In this document: in pieces, positions 51,278 through 59,804 of the stretch | Layout of the letters: the number at the start of each line of letters is the position of its first letter | Numbering within the stretch: the first letter of the stretch is position 1 | Assembly (NCBI RefSeq): GCF_019392245.1 | Contig: NZ_JAHXRL010000002.1 | Span: 372,001-436,000, forward strand | Source of the DNA: Sulfitobacter sp. CW3 | GTDB taxonomy: Bacteria > Pseudomonadota > Alphaproteobacteria > Rhodobacterales > Rhodobacteraceae | DNA length: 64,000 nt | Direction of reading: 5' to 3' | Position numbers and translations under genes: made by a program | Notes under the pieces: model-generated | The model's input: the letters and a program-made list of their open reading frames with translations, nothing else | Database searches by the model: none | What the model was told of the DNA's origin: nothing

Positions 51278-52138
51278 TTAAACAGCCGCCTTACGCATCT
51301 CGTCCAGATAGATCTCGCGCAGGCGCGGTGCAATCCGGCCCGGTGTGCCGTCGCCCAGCATAACGCCGTCAATCTCGACCACGGGCATCACAAACGCGCT
51401 GGCGGATGTGGTAAACGCCTCATCCGCTTGCTTGGCCTCGTCGATGGTAAAGTTACGTTCCTCCACTTCCATCTGCGCCTCTTTGGCGAAACGCAGAACG
51501 GCGGCGCGGGTGATGCCGTGCAAGATATCATTGCTCAGCGCGCGGGTGATGATCTTGTTGCCCTTAACGATATAGGCGTTGTTGCTGGTGCCTTCGGTCA
51601 CGAAACCATCCTCAACCATCCACGCATCATCGCAGCCCGCCTTCTTGGCCATCATCTTGCCCATCGACGGATACAACAACTGCACCGTCTTGATGTCGCG
51701 ACGGCCCCAGCGGATGTCTTCGATGCTGATGATCTTGGCACCCTTTTTCGCGGCAGGGCTGTCGGCCATGCCGGGCTTGGACTGGGTGAACAGCACAATC
51801 GTCGGCTCGGTCGTTTCAGGATCAGGAAAGGCGAAATCGCGGTCGCCGTCAGACCCGCGCGTGACCTGCAAATAGATCAACCCCTCGTCGATTTCGTTCA
51901 GGCGAACCAATTCGCGATGCACCTCAAGCAGATCGTCCTTCGAGATCGGGTTGCGCATTTCCAACTCGTTCAGCGAACGGCTTAAACGGATGGCGTGGCC
52001 TTCAAAGTCAATCAACTTGCCATCCAGAACCGATGTAACCTCGTACACCCCGTCTGCCATCAGAAACCCGCGGTCAAAGATCGAAATCTTGGCTTCGTTC
52101 TCGGGCAGGTATTCGCCATTCACATAAACAGTCCGCAT
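51278..52138 (-). CDS. dat: D-amino-acid aminotransferase (class IV)
   Basis: A 286-residue fold-type IV PLP transaminase. The start MRTVYVNGEYLPENEAKISIFDRGFLMADGVYEV is the D-amino-acid transaminase pattern; the PLP lysine lies in DIKTVQLLYPSMGK, and GFVTEGTSNNAYIVKGNKIITR and LHGITRAAVL hold the cofactor phosphate. D-alanine plus 2-oxoglutarate would give pyruvate and D-glutamate. It starts three bases after dgcA, so it shares the transcript. The branched-chain enzyme IlvE is the main alternative. Confidence 0.88.
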   Translation of the reverse strand: MRTVYVNGEYLPENEAKISIFDRGFLMADGVYEVTSVLDGKLIDFEGHAIRLSRSLNELEMRNPISKDDLLEVHRELVRLNEIDEGLIYLQVTRGSDGDRDFAFPDPETTEPTIVLFTQSKPGMADSPAAKKGAKIISIEDIRWGRRDIKTVQLLYPSMGKMMAKKAGCDDAWMVEDGFVTEGTSNNAYIVKGNKIITRALSNDILHGITRAAVLRFAKEAQMEVEERNFTIDEAKQADEAFTTSASAFVMPVVEIDGVMLGDGTPGRIAPRLREIYLDEMRKAAV

Positions 52139-52141
52139 GTC

Positions 52142-53107
52142 TTATCCCCAAAGCTTGGCCGTGGGCGGATGCACCCCGGCTGCGTCAAATATCAAAGCGT
52201 CCTCGCGGTCTTCGGCCAGAAGCAACGGCCCGTCAAGGTCTACGACCTGCGCGCCCTGCGCCACCAAGGTCGCCGGGGCCATAGCAAGCGACGACCCGAC
52301 CATGCAGCCGACCATGACGCCGTAGCCTTCGGCCAGCGCCGCATCGCGCAAGGCCAACGCTTCGGTCAACCCGCCGGTTTTATCCAATTTGATGTTCACG
52401 ACATCATATTTGCCCTTCAACTTGGGCAGACTGGCCCGATCATGGCAGCTTTCGTCGGCACAAACAGGCACAGGCCGGTCCATCCCGATCAGCGCATCAT
52501 CTTCCCCGGCTGGCAAAGGTTGCTCGACCAGCGACACCCCAAGCCGCACCAAATGCGGGGCCAGATCGGCGTATACCCCGGCCGACCAACCCTCGTTCGC
52601 ATCAATGATAATCTGCGCGTCAGGGGCCCCTGCGCGCACCGCCTCAAGCCGCGGCATGTCGTCGGGCGTGCCCAACTTGATCTTCAGCAAGGGCCGATGC
52701 GCATGCAAAGCCGCCTGCGCCTGCATCTTCGCGGGTGTGTCCAGCGAAAGAGTATAGGCCGTAATCTCCGGCCCCGGCGCTGGCAAGCCGGCCAGCTCCC
52801 AAACCCGTTTACCTGCCTGTTTGGCCTCAAGATCCCACAACGCGCAGTCCACGGCGTTGCGCGCCGCACCCGCTGGCAACAGATCATACAGGTCAGCCCG
52901 CGAGAACGCGGCAGGCAGGCCCTCGATCTCCGCCGCCACACTCTCTAGCGTCTCGTCATAACGCGCATAGGGCACACATTCGCCCCAGCCCGTCACGCCA
53001 CCGTCGGACACCCGCACCGTCAACACCTGCGCCTCGGTCCGCGACCCGCGCGAAATCGTGAACACCTGCGCCAACCGAAACACATCGCGGCTTACTTCTA
53101 TACGCAT
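52142..53107 (-). CDS. dgcA: N-acetyl-D-glutamate racemase DgcA (enolase superfamily)
   Basis: A 321-residue enolase-superfamily enzyme of the dipeptide-epimerase subgroup. The catalytic lysines are in LLKIKLG, metal ligands in IIDANEGW, VEQPLP and CADESCHD, and the second lysine in NIKLDKTGG. Its neighbour is a DUF1611 protein, the pairing described for the marine D-glutamate catabolic pathway in which DgcN acetylates D-glutamate and DgcA racemises N-acetyl-D-glutamate. An L-Ala-D/L-Glu epimerase role is the alternative; the gene context favours DgcA. Confidence 0.82.
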   Translation of the reverse strand: MRIEVSRDVFRLAQVFTISRGSRTEAQVLTVRVSDGGVTGWGECVPYARYDETLESVAAEIEGLPAAFSRADLYDLLPAGAARNAVDCALWDLEAKQAGKRVWELAGLPAPGPEITAYTLSLDTPAKMQAQAALHAHRPLLKIKLGTPDDMPRLEAVRAGAPDAQIIIDANEGWSAGVYADLAPHLVRLGVSLVEQPLPAGEDDALIGMDRPVPVCADESCHDRASLPKLKGKYDVVNIKLDKTGGLTEALALRDAALAEGYGVMVGCMVGSSLAMAPATLVAQGAQVVDLDGPLLLAEDREDALIFDAAGVHPPTAKLWG

Positions 53108-53116
53108 ACCCGCTCC

Positions 53117-53137
53117 TTCATTTTGCCAAATAAACTC
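53117..53137. repeat. dispersed intergenic repeat, GAGTTTATTTGGCAAAATGAA
   Basis: The reverse complement of 53117-53137 is identical to 1072-1092 over 21 bases. It sits in the short gap between dgcN and dgcA inside an apparent operon, so here it is probably not a strong terminator; the CTCCCCGAAGG after it also recurs near 1134 and 5690. Confidence 0.7.
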
Positions 53138-53152
53138 TCCCCGAAGGGCCGG

Positions 53153-54154
53153 TCAGAGGGCCGCCAATGCGTCTGCCAATTTAGCGGCCCCTTGGCGGAA
53201 CGGATCAACAGCAGGCAAACCAAGACGCTCTTCCACCTCGGCCAGATACGCGTCTGCCTCGGCCTCTGACATGTGCTGGGTGTTTATCGAAATGCCAACA
53301 ACTTTGCACGCGGGGTTGGCGAACTTCGCCAATGTCAGCGCTGTATCGCGCACATCTTCCAGGCTGGGCAATGCATAATCCGGCAAGCCCCGCATGGTTT
53401 TGCGCGTTGGCTCGTGACACAGGACCAACGCATCGGGCTGGCCACCATGGATCAACGCAAGCGTCACGCCGGAATAGGACACGTGGAACAGGCTGCCCTG
53501 CCCTTCAATCACATCCCAATGATCATCGTCATTGTCCGGCGTCAGATATTCGATCGATCCGGCCATGAAATCCGCGACGACGGCGTCCAAGGGGACACCT
53601 TCGCCAGTGATCAAAATCCCGGTCTGTCCGGTGGCGCGAAAGGTGCTTTTCATCCCCTTTTCCTGCATCGCGGCATCCAGTGCCAATGCAGTATACATCT
53701 TGCCCACGGAACAATCCGTCCCCACGGCCAGCACCCGCTTGCCACTGCGCTTAACGCCATTCGCGATGGGGTATTTTACCGACGGGATGCGCACATCATG
53801 CAAGCTGCGCCCGTTCTGGACTGCCGCACTGACCAGATCGGCCTCGTCGCGCAAGAGGTTGTGCAACCCCGATGCCAGATCAAAACCCAGATCAAGCGCT
53901 TCGAGCAGAACCGATTTCCAGGCTTCGCTGATGATCCCGCCACGGTTGGCGACGCCAATCACAAGCGTCTTTGCACCCGCTTCTTTTGCCTGCGCCAATG
54001 TCATGTCTGCCAGCCCCAGATCGGCCTTGCATCCCTCCATACGGAACTGGGCCACAGCATTGTCCGGACGCCAGTCCTTGATGCCTTGCGCGACTTTCAC
54101 AGCCAGCTGGTCGGGCGCGTCGCCCAGGAAAAGAAGATACGGTGTTTCAATCAT
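53153..54154 (-). CDS. dgcN: D-glutamate N-acetyltransferase DgcN (DUF1611)
   Basis: A 333-residue DUF1611 protein. N-terminal part IETPYLLFLGDAPDQLAVKVAQGI; a P-loop in AVGTDCSVGKMYTALAL; then FRATGQTGILITGEGVPLDAVVADFMAG and GVTLALIHGGQPDALVLCHEP. In the published marine pathway this family N-acetylates D-glutamate. ATG 54154 has GGAG upstream; the frame extends to 54172. First gene of the dgcN-dgcA-dat cluster, divergent from mcl1. Confidence 0.82.
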   Translation of the reverse strand: MIETPYLLFLGDAPDQLAVKVAQGIKDWRPDNAVAQFRMEGCKADLGLADMTLAQAKEAGAKTLVIGVANRGGIISEAWKSVLLEALDLGFDLASGLHNLLRDEADLVSAAVQNGRSLHDVRIPSVKYPIANGVKRSGKRVLAVGTDCSVGKMYTALALDAAMQEKGMKSTFRATGQTGILITGEGVPLDAVVADFMAGSIEYLTPDNDDDHWDVIEGQGSLFHVSYSGVTLALIHGGQPDALVLCHEPTRKTMRGLPDYALPSLEDVRDTALTLAKFANPACKVVGISINTQHMSEAEADAYLAEVEERLGLPAVDPFRQGAAKLADALAAL

Positions 54155-54403
54155 GGCTACGTGCTCCGGCAAAATTGGTTTGCGTCATTTTCGCTGTTTC
54201 TACCCACAAGAGGATTGCAAGTCTGCCCACCCAGCAACGAATTGCGAAATAATAATGTGCATATTCATGTTTTTGTCGAATATTTGTGCAAGCCACGCAA
54301 GACGCAATGCTGCACCTGCGAAATCAGACTTGCGACCCGCTGTGTAATTTAATACCAACTCAAGCAACCCACTTGTAACATTATTACCCGAGGAAACCCG
54401 ATC

Positions 54404-55363
54404 ATGAGCTTTCGCATCCAGCCGACGCCACCTGCACGTCCCAACCGCTGCCAGCTGTTTGGACCGGGGTCCCGTCCTGCCTTGTTTGAAAAAATGGCCA
54501 GCTCGGCCGCTGACGTGATCAACCTTGATCTGGAAGACAGCGTCGCACCGTCGGACAAGGACAGCGCACGTGCCAACATTATCAACGCAATCAACGATGT
54601 GGATTGGGGCGACAAAACATTGTCCGTCCGGATCAACGGGCTCGACACCCCTTATTGGTACCGCGACGTGGTTGATTTGCTGGAACAAGCTGGCGAACGC
54701 CTGGACCAGATCATGATCCCGAAAGTGGGCTGTGCTGCGGATGTGTATGCCGTTGATGCGCTGGTAACCGCGATTGAAACAGCCAAGGGGCGGACCAAGC
54801 GGATCGCGTTCGAAGTGATCATCGAATCGGCTGCAGGCATTGCCCATGTAGAAGAGATCGCAGCGTCCAGCCCGCGGCTTGAGGCGATGAGCCTGGGTGC
54901 CGCAGATTTCGCCGCGTCCATGGGTATGCAGACCACCGGCATCGGCGGGACACAGGAAAACTATTATATGCTGCGCGACGGGGTCAAGCACTGGTCTGAT
55001 CCGTGGCACTGGGCGCAGACTGCAATTGTTGCCGCCTGCCGCACCCATGGTGTGCTGCCGGTCGATGGTCCGTTTGGCGACTTCTCGGATGACGAAGGCT
55101 TCCGCGCGCAGGCGCGGCGGTCGGCCACTTTGGGCATGGTCGGCAAATGGGCGATCCACCCCAAGCAGACCGCCGTCGCGAACGAGGTCTTTACCCCCTC
55201 GGAGGAAGCCGTTGCCGAAGCGCGCGAGATTCTAGCCGCGATGGAGACCGCGAAGGCAAACGGTGAGGGTGCCACGGTTTACAAAGGCCGGTTGGTCGAC
55301 ATTGCTAGCATCAAACAGGCCGAAGTTATTGTGCGTCAGTCTGAAATGATCGCGGCACGCTGA
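54404..55363 (+). CDS. mcl1: L-malyl-CoA / beta-methylmalyl-CoA lyase
   Basis: A 319-residue CitE-like lyase cleaving beta-methylmalyl-CoA to glyoxylate and propionyl-CoA, or L-malyl-CoA to glyoxylate and acetyl-CoA, in the ethylmalonyl-CoA pathway. FGPGSRPALFEKMASSAADVINLDLEDSV, VRINGLDTPYWYRD, AFEVIIESAAGIAHVEEI and MVGKWAIHPKQTAVANEVF show the substrate and Mg sites. GAGGAAA precedes ATG 54404. Repeated TGCGAAAT words at 54243-54250 and 54317-54324 in the 249-base upstream spacer could be operator half-sites. Confidence 0.93.
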   Translation: MSFRIQPTPPARPNRCQLFGPGSRPALFEKMASSAADVINLDLEDSVAPSDKDSARANIINAINDVDWGDKTLSVRINGLDTPYWYRDVVDLLEQAGERLDQIMIPKVGCAADVYAVDALVTAIETAKGRTKRIAFEVIIESAAGIAHVEEIAASSPRLEAMSLGAADFAASMGMQTTGIGGTQENYYMLRDGVKHWSDPWHWAQTAIVAACRTHGVLPVDGPFGDFSDDEGFRAQARRSATLGMVGKWAIHPKQTAVANEVFTPSEEAVAEAREILAAMETAKANGEGATVYKGRLVDIASIKQAEVIVRQSEMIAAR

Positions 55364-55377
55364 CTTCATCATTACAC

Positions 55378-55428
55378 GCGGGGGGCCAGCCCCCCGCACC
55401 CCCCGGGATATTTTTCAGCCAGAGAAAG
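55378..55428. repeat. REP-like element: GC hairpin followed by GGGATATTTTTCAGCCAGAG
   Basis: GCGGGGGG-CCAG-CCCCCCGC (55378-55397) is a perfect hairpin, followed by CACCCCCCGGGATATTTTT and CAGCCAGAGAAA. The hairpin is present in reverse at 20722-20741 and the tail resembles 33859-33884. It lies between mcl1 and the lysE-like gene and may terminate mcl1. Confidence 0.7.
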
Positions 55429-55469
55429 GGGGGCTTGGCGCGGGTGCCGAGTTCGGGCATCAGGTGGGT

Positions 55470-56069
55470 ATGACTTTTGATGTACTCTCAGCCCTCGCGC
55501 TATTTGCGCTCATAACGTCCATGACACCGGGGCCGAATAACCTGATGCTGATGGCATCGGGCGCAAATTACGGTTTTGCGCGGACTGTCCCGCATATGCT
55601 GGGGATCACCTTTGGCTTTATGGCTATGCTGGTTTTGGTCGGGCTTGGGTTGATCCGGGTGTTTGATGCCTTTCCGGTTATCTATACCGTCCTCAAGGTA
55701 TTGAGCGTCCTTTATCTGCTTTTCCTCGCCTACAAGATTGCGACCGCTGGCCCCGCACAGCAAGCGGCGGCAACCGGTCGCCCCATGAGCTTTCTTCAGG
55801 CGGCGGGTTTTCAGTGGGTCAACCCCAAGGCGTGGGCCTTTGGGCTAAGTATTATCACGATTTACGTACCCAATGCCGATTTTGGTCCCTTGCTTGTAAC
55901 GGCCTGTGTCGTGGCGCTCATGGCGTTTCCGTCGGTGACAATGTGGACCGTACTTGGCAAAGAAATGGCGCGTTTTCTGACCAACCCACGGCGTTTGAGG
56001 GTATTTAACTGGACAATGGCCGCTTTGCTGGTTGCGTCACTGCTGCCCGTGCTTTGGCCTGCCACCTGA
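55470..56069 (+). CDS. LysE/RhtB family amino-acid exporter
   Basis: A 199-residue membrane protein with about six helices and the LysE signature SMTPGPNNLMLMASGANYGFARTVPHMLGI. The family exports amino acids such as lysine, threonine or homoserine lactone; the substrate here is open. ATG 55470 sits close behind AGGTGG; a GTG at 55464 is also in frame. Confidence 0.9.
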   Translation: MTFDVLSALALFALITSMTPGPNNLMLMASGANYGFARTVPHMLGITFGFMAMLVLVGLGLIRVFDAFPVIYTVLKVLSVLYLLFLAYKIATAGPAQQAAATGRPMSFLQAAGFQWVNPKAWAFGLSIITIYVPNADFGPLLVTACVVALMAFPSVTMWTVLGKEMARFLTNPRRLRVFNWTMAALLVASLLPVLWPAT

Positions 56070-56134
56070 AAGCGCCGCGTTGCAAAGGCAGCAAATCAAC
56101 GCCATATAGCGCATAACCTAACGCGGAGCATGTG

Positions 56135-57097
56135 ATGACACAGTATCTGGATTTTGAAAAACCACTCGCCGAGATTGAGGGCAAAGCAGAAGAATTGCGC
56201 GCCCTTGCACGGTCTTCGGAAGGAATGGATGTCAACGCCGAAGCGAAGGCGCTGGATAAAAAAGCCCACCAGATGTTGGACGATTTGTACAAGTCCCTTA
56301 CGCCTTGGCGAAAGTGCCAGGTGGCACGGCATCCCGATCGCCCGCATTGCAAAGACTACATCGAAGCGCTGTTCACCGATTACACTCCGCTTGCCGGGGA
56401 TCGCAATTTTGCGGATGATTTGGCCGTGATGGGCGGCCTTGCCCGTTTCAATGACATGCCTGTCATGGTGATCGGCCATGAAAAGGGCAACGATACCAAG
56501 TCACGGATTGAACGGAATTTTGGCATGGCCCGGCCCGAAGGCTATCGCAAGGCGGTGCGGTTGTTTGAACTGGCAGGCAAGTTCGGTTTGCCGGTGATTA
56601 CCTTGGTCGACACCCCCGGTGCCTATCCCGGCAAAGGTGCCGAAGAGCGTGGCCAATCCGAGGCCATCGCCCGTGCGACCGAAAAATGCCTGCAAATCGG
56701 CGTGCCGTTGGTATCGGTGGTCATCGGCGAAGGCGGCTCTGGTGGGGCTGTTGCGTTTGCGACGGCGAACCGCTTGGCGATGCTTGAGCATTCTGTCTAT
56801 TCGGTGATTTCCCCCGAAGGCTGCGCGTCGATCTTGTGGAAAGATGCCGAGAAAATGCGCGAGGCAGCCGAGGCGTTGCGCCTGACGGCCCAAGATTTGA
56901 AACAGCTTGGCGTGAATGACCGCATCATTCCCGAACCGCGTGGCGGAGCACATCGCGATCCGGCCAGTGCGATTAAAGCTGTCGGCAAAGCGATTGAAGG
57001 CATGTTGCAGGATCTGAGCGGCAAAGACAGCAAGGCGCTGATCTCTGACCGGCGGGCCAAATTCATGGATCTGGGTGCAAAAGGTCTGGCGGCATAA
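56135..57097 (+). CDS. accA: acetyl-CoA carboxylase carboxyltransferase subunit alpha
   Basis: A 320-residue subunit that pairs with AccD to transfer the carboxyl group from biotin to acetyl-CoA, the first step of fatty-acid synthesis. [111 protein letters not shown] (read in parts) are hallmarks. GGAG lies six bases before ATG 56135. Stands alone. Confidence 0.97.
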   Translation: MTQYLDFEKPLAEIEGKAEELRALARSSEGMDVNAEAKALDKKAHQMLDDLYKSLTPWRKCQVARHPDRPHCKDYIEALFTDYTPLAGDRNFADDLAVMGGLARFNDMPVMVIGHEKGNDTKSRIERNFGMARPEGYRKAVRLFELAGKFGLPVITLVDTPGAYPGKGAEERGQSEAIARATEKCLQIGVPLVSVVIGEGGSGGAVAFATANRLAMLEHSVYSVISPEGCASILWKDAEKMREAAEALRLTAQDLKQLGVNDRIIPEPRGGAHRDPASAIKAVGKAIEGMLQDLSGKDSKALISDRRAKFMDLGAKGLAA

Positions 57098-57157
57098 TCT
57101 GAGGCGGGTGTCGTTTTCTTAGCAAGAAAACGGTTCGGACTTTTTCAAAAGTCCGGC

Positions 57158-57808
57158 TCAGGTCGCCAGCATCCGCAACCCTTGGGTCACGTCGGTTCTG
57201 ACCGCAAGGCGCAGGCCTGGCTCGTCCCCTGCACGCAGCGCAGCGATAATCAACCGGTGGAAATGAGGCGGCTCGGTCCGGCGCAAACGGCCATATAGCG
57301 CCCGCATGGTTGGCCCCATTTGCAGCCAGACGGTTTCTGCCATTGCCAGCATCGCAGGGGCCTGCGCGCGCAAATACAAAGTGCGGTGAAACTCAAGATT
57401 AGTGCGGATGTAGCTTACAGCATCACGATGTGCGACCGCTTCGGACACAGCATTGTTTATCGTTTGAAGCCGGTCGATCAGGGCGAAATGCGCACGCGGC
57501 AGGGCACGGCTGGCCAGCTCGACCTCGATCAAGGCGCGTAGCGCTGCCAGTTCCTCGATGCGCTCGTTGCTAAGTTCCGGTGTGGATATGCGACCCGAGG
57601 CTGACATCGTCAGCGCGCCTTCGGCGACCAGACGGCGCACAGCCTCGCGGGCGGGCGTCATTGAGACCTCGTAATCCTTACCGATCCCCCGCAATGTCAG
57701 CGCATGGCCCGGCGGCAGATCGCCATGCATAATACGGCTGCGCAATTGCCGATACACACGGTCATGCGCCAAAGGATTCGCATCAAGGGGGCGAGGGTTC
57801 AGGTTCAT
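57158..57808 (-). CDS. GntR family regulator, FCD subgroup
   Basis: About 216 residues. The winged helix contains VYRQLRSRIMHGDLPPGHALTLRGIGKDYEVSMTPAREAVRRLVAEGAL, typical of GntR, and the C-terminal FCD ligand domain reads LRALIEVELASRALPRAHFALIDRL and NLEFHRTLYLRAQAP with histidines for a metal. ATG 57808 is chosen because the earlier frame overlaps the VOC gene and looks non-coding. The target is unknown; accA on the other side is convergent, not divergent. Confidence 0.87.
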   Translation of the reverse strand: MNLNPRPLDANPLAHDRVYRQLRSRIMHGDLPPGHALTLRGIGKDYEVSMTPAREAVRRLVAEGALTMSASGRISTPELSNERIEELAALRALIEVELASRALPRAHFALIDRLQTINNAVSEAVAHRDAVSYIRTNLEFHRTLYLRAQAPAMLAMAETVWLQMGPTMRALYGRLRRTEPPHFHRLIIAALRAGDEPGLRLAVRTDVTQGLRMLAT

Positions 57809-57845
57809 ATGGCCGTTGTGATCACAAAAAGGGATCACGTCAACG

Positions 57846-58280
57846 TCAAGCTTGATCAGGTGCGACGGGTCGATCACCAATTAACTGGCTAAACCGAAGC
57901 AGATAGCCGTCCGGATCCTGTACCAGAATTTCCATTACACCGCGTTCGACCGTGTCGATACGATACCACGCCGTTTCGGGGTTCTGAAACAGCGGAACCT
58001 TTGATGCAGAAAGACGCGCCACAATCGGCTGCAGGTCTGGGACCACAATCTGGAAATTTATGCCCCGCCCATATGGGTGCTCCAATGGTCCGGTGTCCCA
58101 ATAACCATTTGATTGCTCAAGCATTATTTGCGCCTGCCCGAGAGCCAAAAAAGCAAAACCACGCTCAGACCTTTCGAATAGCACCTCGAACCCAAGGATT
58201 ACTGTATAGAATTTCAGGCTCCGCTTGAAGTCACTACATGAAAGTTCGGGAACCAATGCAGCGATGTGAGGGTGTGTCAT
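57846..58280 (-). CDS. VOC family protein of the bleomycin-resistance type
   Basis: A 144-residue VOC protein: HIAALVPELSCSDFKRSLKFYTVILGFEVLFER, FQIVVPDLQPIVARL and MEILVQDPDGYLLRFSQLIG. The wording, including LGQAQIMLEQ, resembles bleomycin-binding proteins, though most such chromosomal genes do not confer resistance. GGAG precedes ATG 58280. The GntR gene follows 37 bases later on the same strand. Confidence 0.82.
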   Translation of the reverse strand: MTHPHIAALVPELSCSDFKRSLKFYTVILGFEVLFERSERGFAFLALGQAQIMLEQSNGYWDTGPLEHPYGRGINFQIVVPDLQPIVARLSASKVPLFQNPETAWYRIDTVERGVMEILVQDPDGYLLRFSQLIGDRPVAPDQA

Positions 58281-58303
58281 GAGCAGCTCCGATACGTACT
58301 ATT

Positions 58304-58993
58304 CTAACTAAATCGATACCGGTGCAAATCACTGCCGTTTTGGCGCAGCCAGCCGCGTGCATCTTTGTAGGGGCCATAGATTCGTTCGACCTCGGCCCAG
58401 AAGGCGGGCGAATGATTCATTTGCGCCAGATGGGCGACCTCGTGGGCGGCGACATAGTCCAGAACCTCGGGCGGGGTCAGTATCAAGCGCCACGAAAACA
58501 TCAGCCCGCCATCTGACGTGCACGACCCCCACCGTGACCGCGTGTCGCGCAGGGTTAGCTTGCTGTAGGGTCGGCCCAAAGCTGCGGCGTAGTCATCGCA
58601 AGCGCCCGTCAGACGGTCCCGCGCCAGTTCTTTCAAATGCGCGGCAAGCCTTACGGGCACGCGGTCTTCGCGGCCCGGCACTGCGATTGTATCCTCGCCC
58701 AGTTGAACGCGCCGGCCCTGCCCCTGAACCACCTGGACCATGCGACCACCCAACGGAAATTCAGCGCCGATGCCGATTGGCACATCGGCACCGCGCGCGT
58801 CCAGATGTTTGCGAATCCAGTCTTCTTTCTCGCGGGCGAATGCGATGCCCTCGGTCTCTTTCAGGCGCTTGGGCAGGGTCAGCGTCACGCGACCGTCCAG
58901 CTGTGAGATACGCAAAGATATACGCTTGGCCTGTGCGGAACGGCGCAGGATAAGCGGGATTGGCGGATTACCGGGCAGGAACGGATCGGGCAT
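58304..58993 (-). CDS. YgjP-type (DUF45) M48-like metallopeptidase
   Basis: A 229-residue protein with the zinc motif VAAHEVAHLAQMNHSPAFWAEVE near the C-terminus, and LRDTRSRWGSCTSDGGLMFSWRLILTPPEVLDYV before it, the signature of the YgjP/WSSP family. The N-terminal region (RRSAQAKRISLRISQLDGRVTLTLP) is also typical. No signal peptide. The cellular target is not known. Confidence 0.9.
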   Translation of the reverse strand: MPDPFLPGNPPIPLILRRSAQAKRISLRISQLDGRVTLTLPKRLKETEGIAFAREKEDWIRKHLDARGADVPIGIGAEFPLGGRMVQVVQGQGRRVQLGEDTIAVPGREDRVPVRLAAHLKELARDRLTGACDDYAAALGRPYSKLTLRDTRSRWGSCTSDGGLMFSWRLILTPPEVLDYVAAHEVAHLAQMNHSPAFWAEVERIYGPYKDARGWLRQNGSDLHRYRFS

Positions 58994-59105
58994 TTAGGGC
59001 TTTCGGGCGAATACAGGGTGGCGATTGCCTTTGACAGTTCCTATCTCATATGGCACTTGGCCTGAATCATCTATACGCAACAACACTTTCAAAAAGGGGA
59101 CTTCG

Positions 59106-59429
59106 ATGCCCAATGAAGAATGGGGAACCAAGCGCCTGTGCCCCACAACGGGCAAGCGGTTCTACGACCTGAATAAAAATCCGATCATCAGCCCGTACAG
59201 CGGTGAGGTTGTCGAGATCGACAACTCCAAGTCCCGTATGATCGCCGCCGATGCCGAAGATGCCGTCACAGCCAAAGCCAAAAAAGGTGATGACGAGGAC
59301 GACGTACTGGTAGATGACGACGACGTAGATGTGGATCTGGATGACGATATTCTGGACGACGACGACGACGATGAAGATACAGTTCCGCTTGAAGAAATCG
59401 CGGACGTTGCCGCCAACGACGACGACTGA
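59106..59429 (+). CDS. TIGR02300 family protein with acidic tail
   Basis: A 107-residue alphaproteobacterial protein. The N-terminus PNEEWGTKRLCPTTGKRFYDLNKNPIISPYSGE is the family signature, with a cysteine in a zinc-ribbon-like setting. The last half is almost entirely aspartate and glutamate. Function unknown. ATG 59106 is the conserved start. Confidence 0.92.
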   Translation: MPNEEWGTKRLCPTTGKRFYDLNKNPIISPYSGEVVEIDNSKSRMIAADAEDAVTAKAKKGDDEDDVLVDDDDVDVDLDDDILDDDDDDEDTVPLEEIADVAANDDD

Positions 59430-59546
59430 TTGAACTTTACGAAGGCGGGAGTGGATTTTCCTCTTGATCCCGCCTTCGCTTGCGCCTATTCAGCGGCGCA
59501 GCAGCCATCCCGGGTTGCGAATACTACCGGATCATTGATCCACGAT

Positions 59547-59622
59547 GGGGCCTTAGCTCAGCTGGGAGAGCGCCTGCATGGCATGCAGGAGGTCAGCGGT
59601 TCGATCCCGCTAGGCTCCACCA
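59547..59622 (+). tRNA. tRNA-Ala (anticodon GGC)
   Basis: The acceptor stem GGGGCCT pairs with AGGCTCC (one G-T pair). D arm GCTCAGCTGGGAGAGC; anticodon arm CCTGC-ATGGCAT-GCAGG with anticodon GGC at 59580-59582; T arm AGCGG-TTCGATC-CCGCT. The CCA end is encoded (59620-59622). The 76-base length and all stems are intact. Confidence 0.97.
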
Positions 59623-59769
59623 AACCACCCCCCCCTTTTTCCCAGCACGACCCTAGCACCAGATTTTGGGCTGGCTTGCGCGCATTTGCGCTCTGACAAT
59701 TAAATACCCCCTAGTAATCCCCCGAAATACCTTTGAGCCCATCGCACAAAACGTTTTCGTGAGCCTCAC

Positions 59770-59784
59770 TAGACGACTGGTCTA
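59770..59784. promoter_or_regulatory. palindromic operator upstream of the TetR gene
   Basis: TAGAC-GACTG-GTCTA is a perfect 5-base inverted repeat with a 5-base centre, 20 bases before the tetR start. TAGAC...GTCTA palindromes are reported for NemR-type TetR regulators, so autoregulation of this tetR-oxidoreductase pair is likely. Regulator identity is inferred from position. Confidence 0.65.
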
Positions 59785-59804
59785 TTACTCATTATCTACG
59801 CTCT

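Noticed and set aside
53273..54352. 359-codon plus-strand frame opposite dgcN
   Set aside because: Antisense to dgcN, no family match and no ribosome site.
54200..55159. 319-codon minus-strand frame opposite mcl1
   Set aside because: Mcl1 motifs on the plus strand are complete; the minus frame has no recognisable domain.
59430..59696. Plus-strand frame of 88 codons after the TIGR02300 gene
   Set aside because: It runs straight through the intact tRNA-Ala at 59547-59622 and has no family resemblance.
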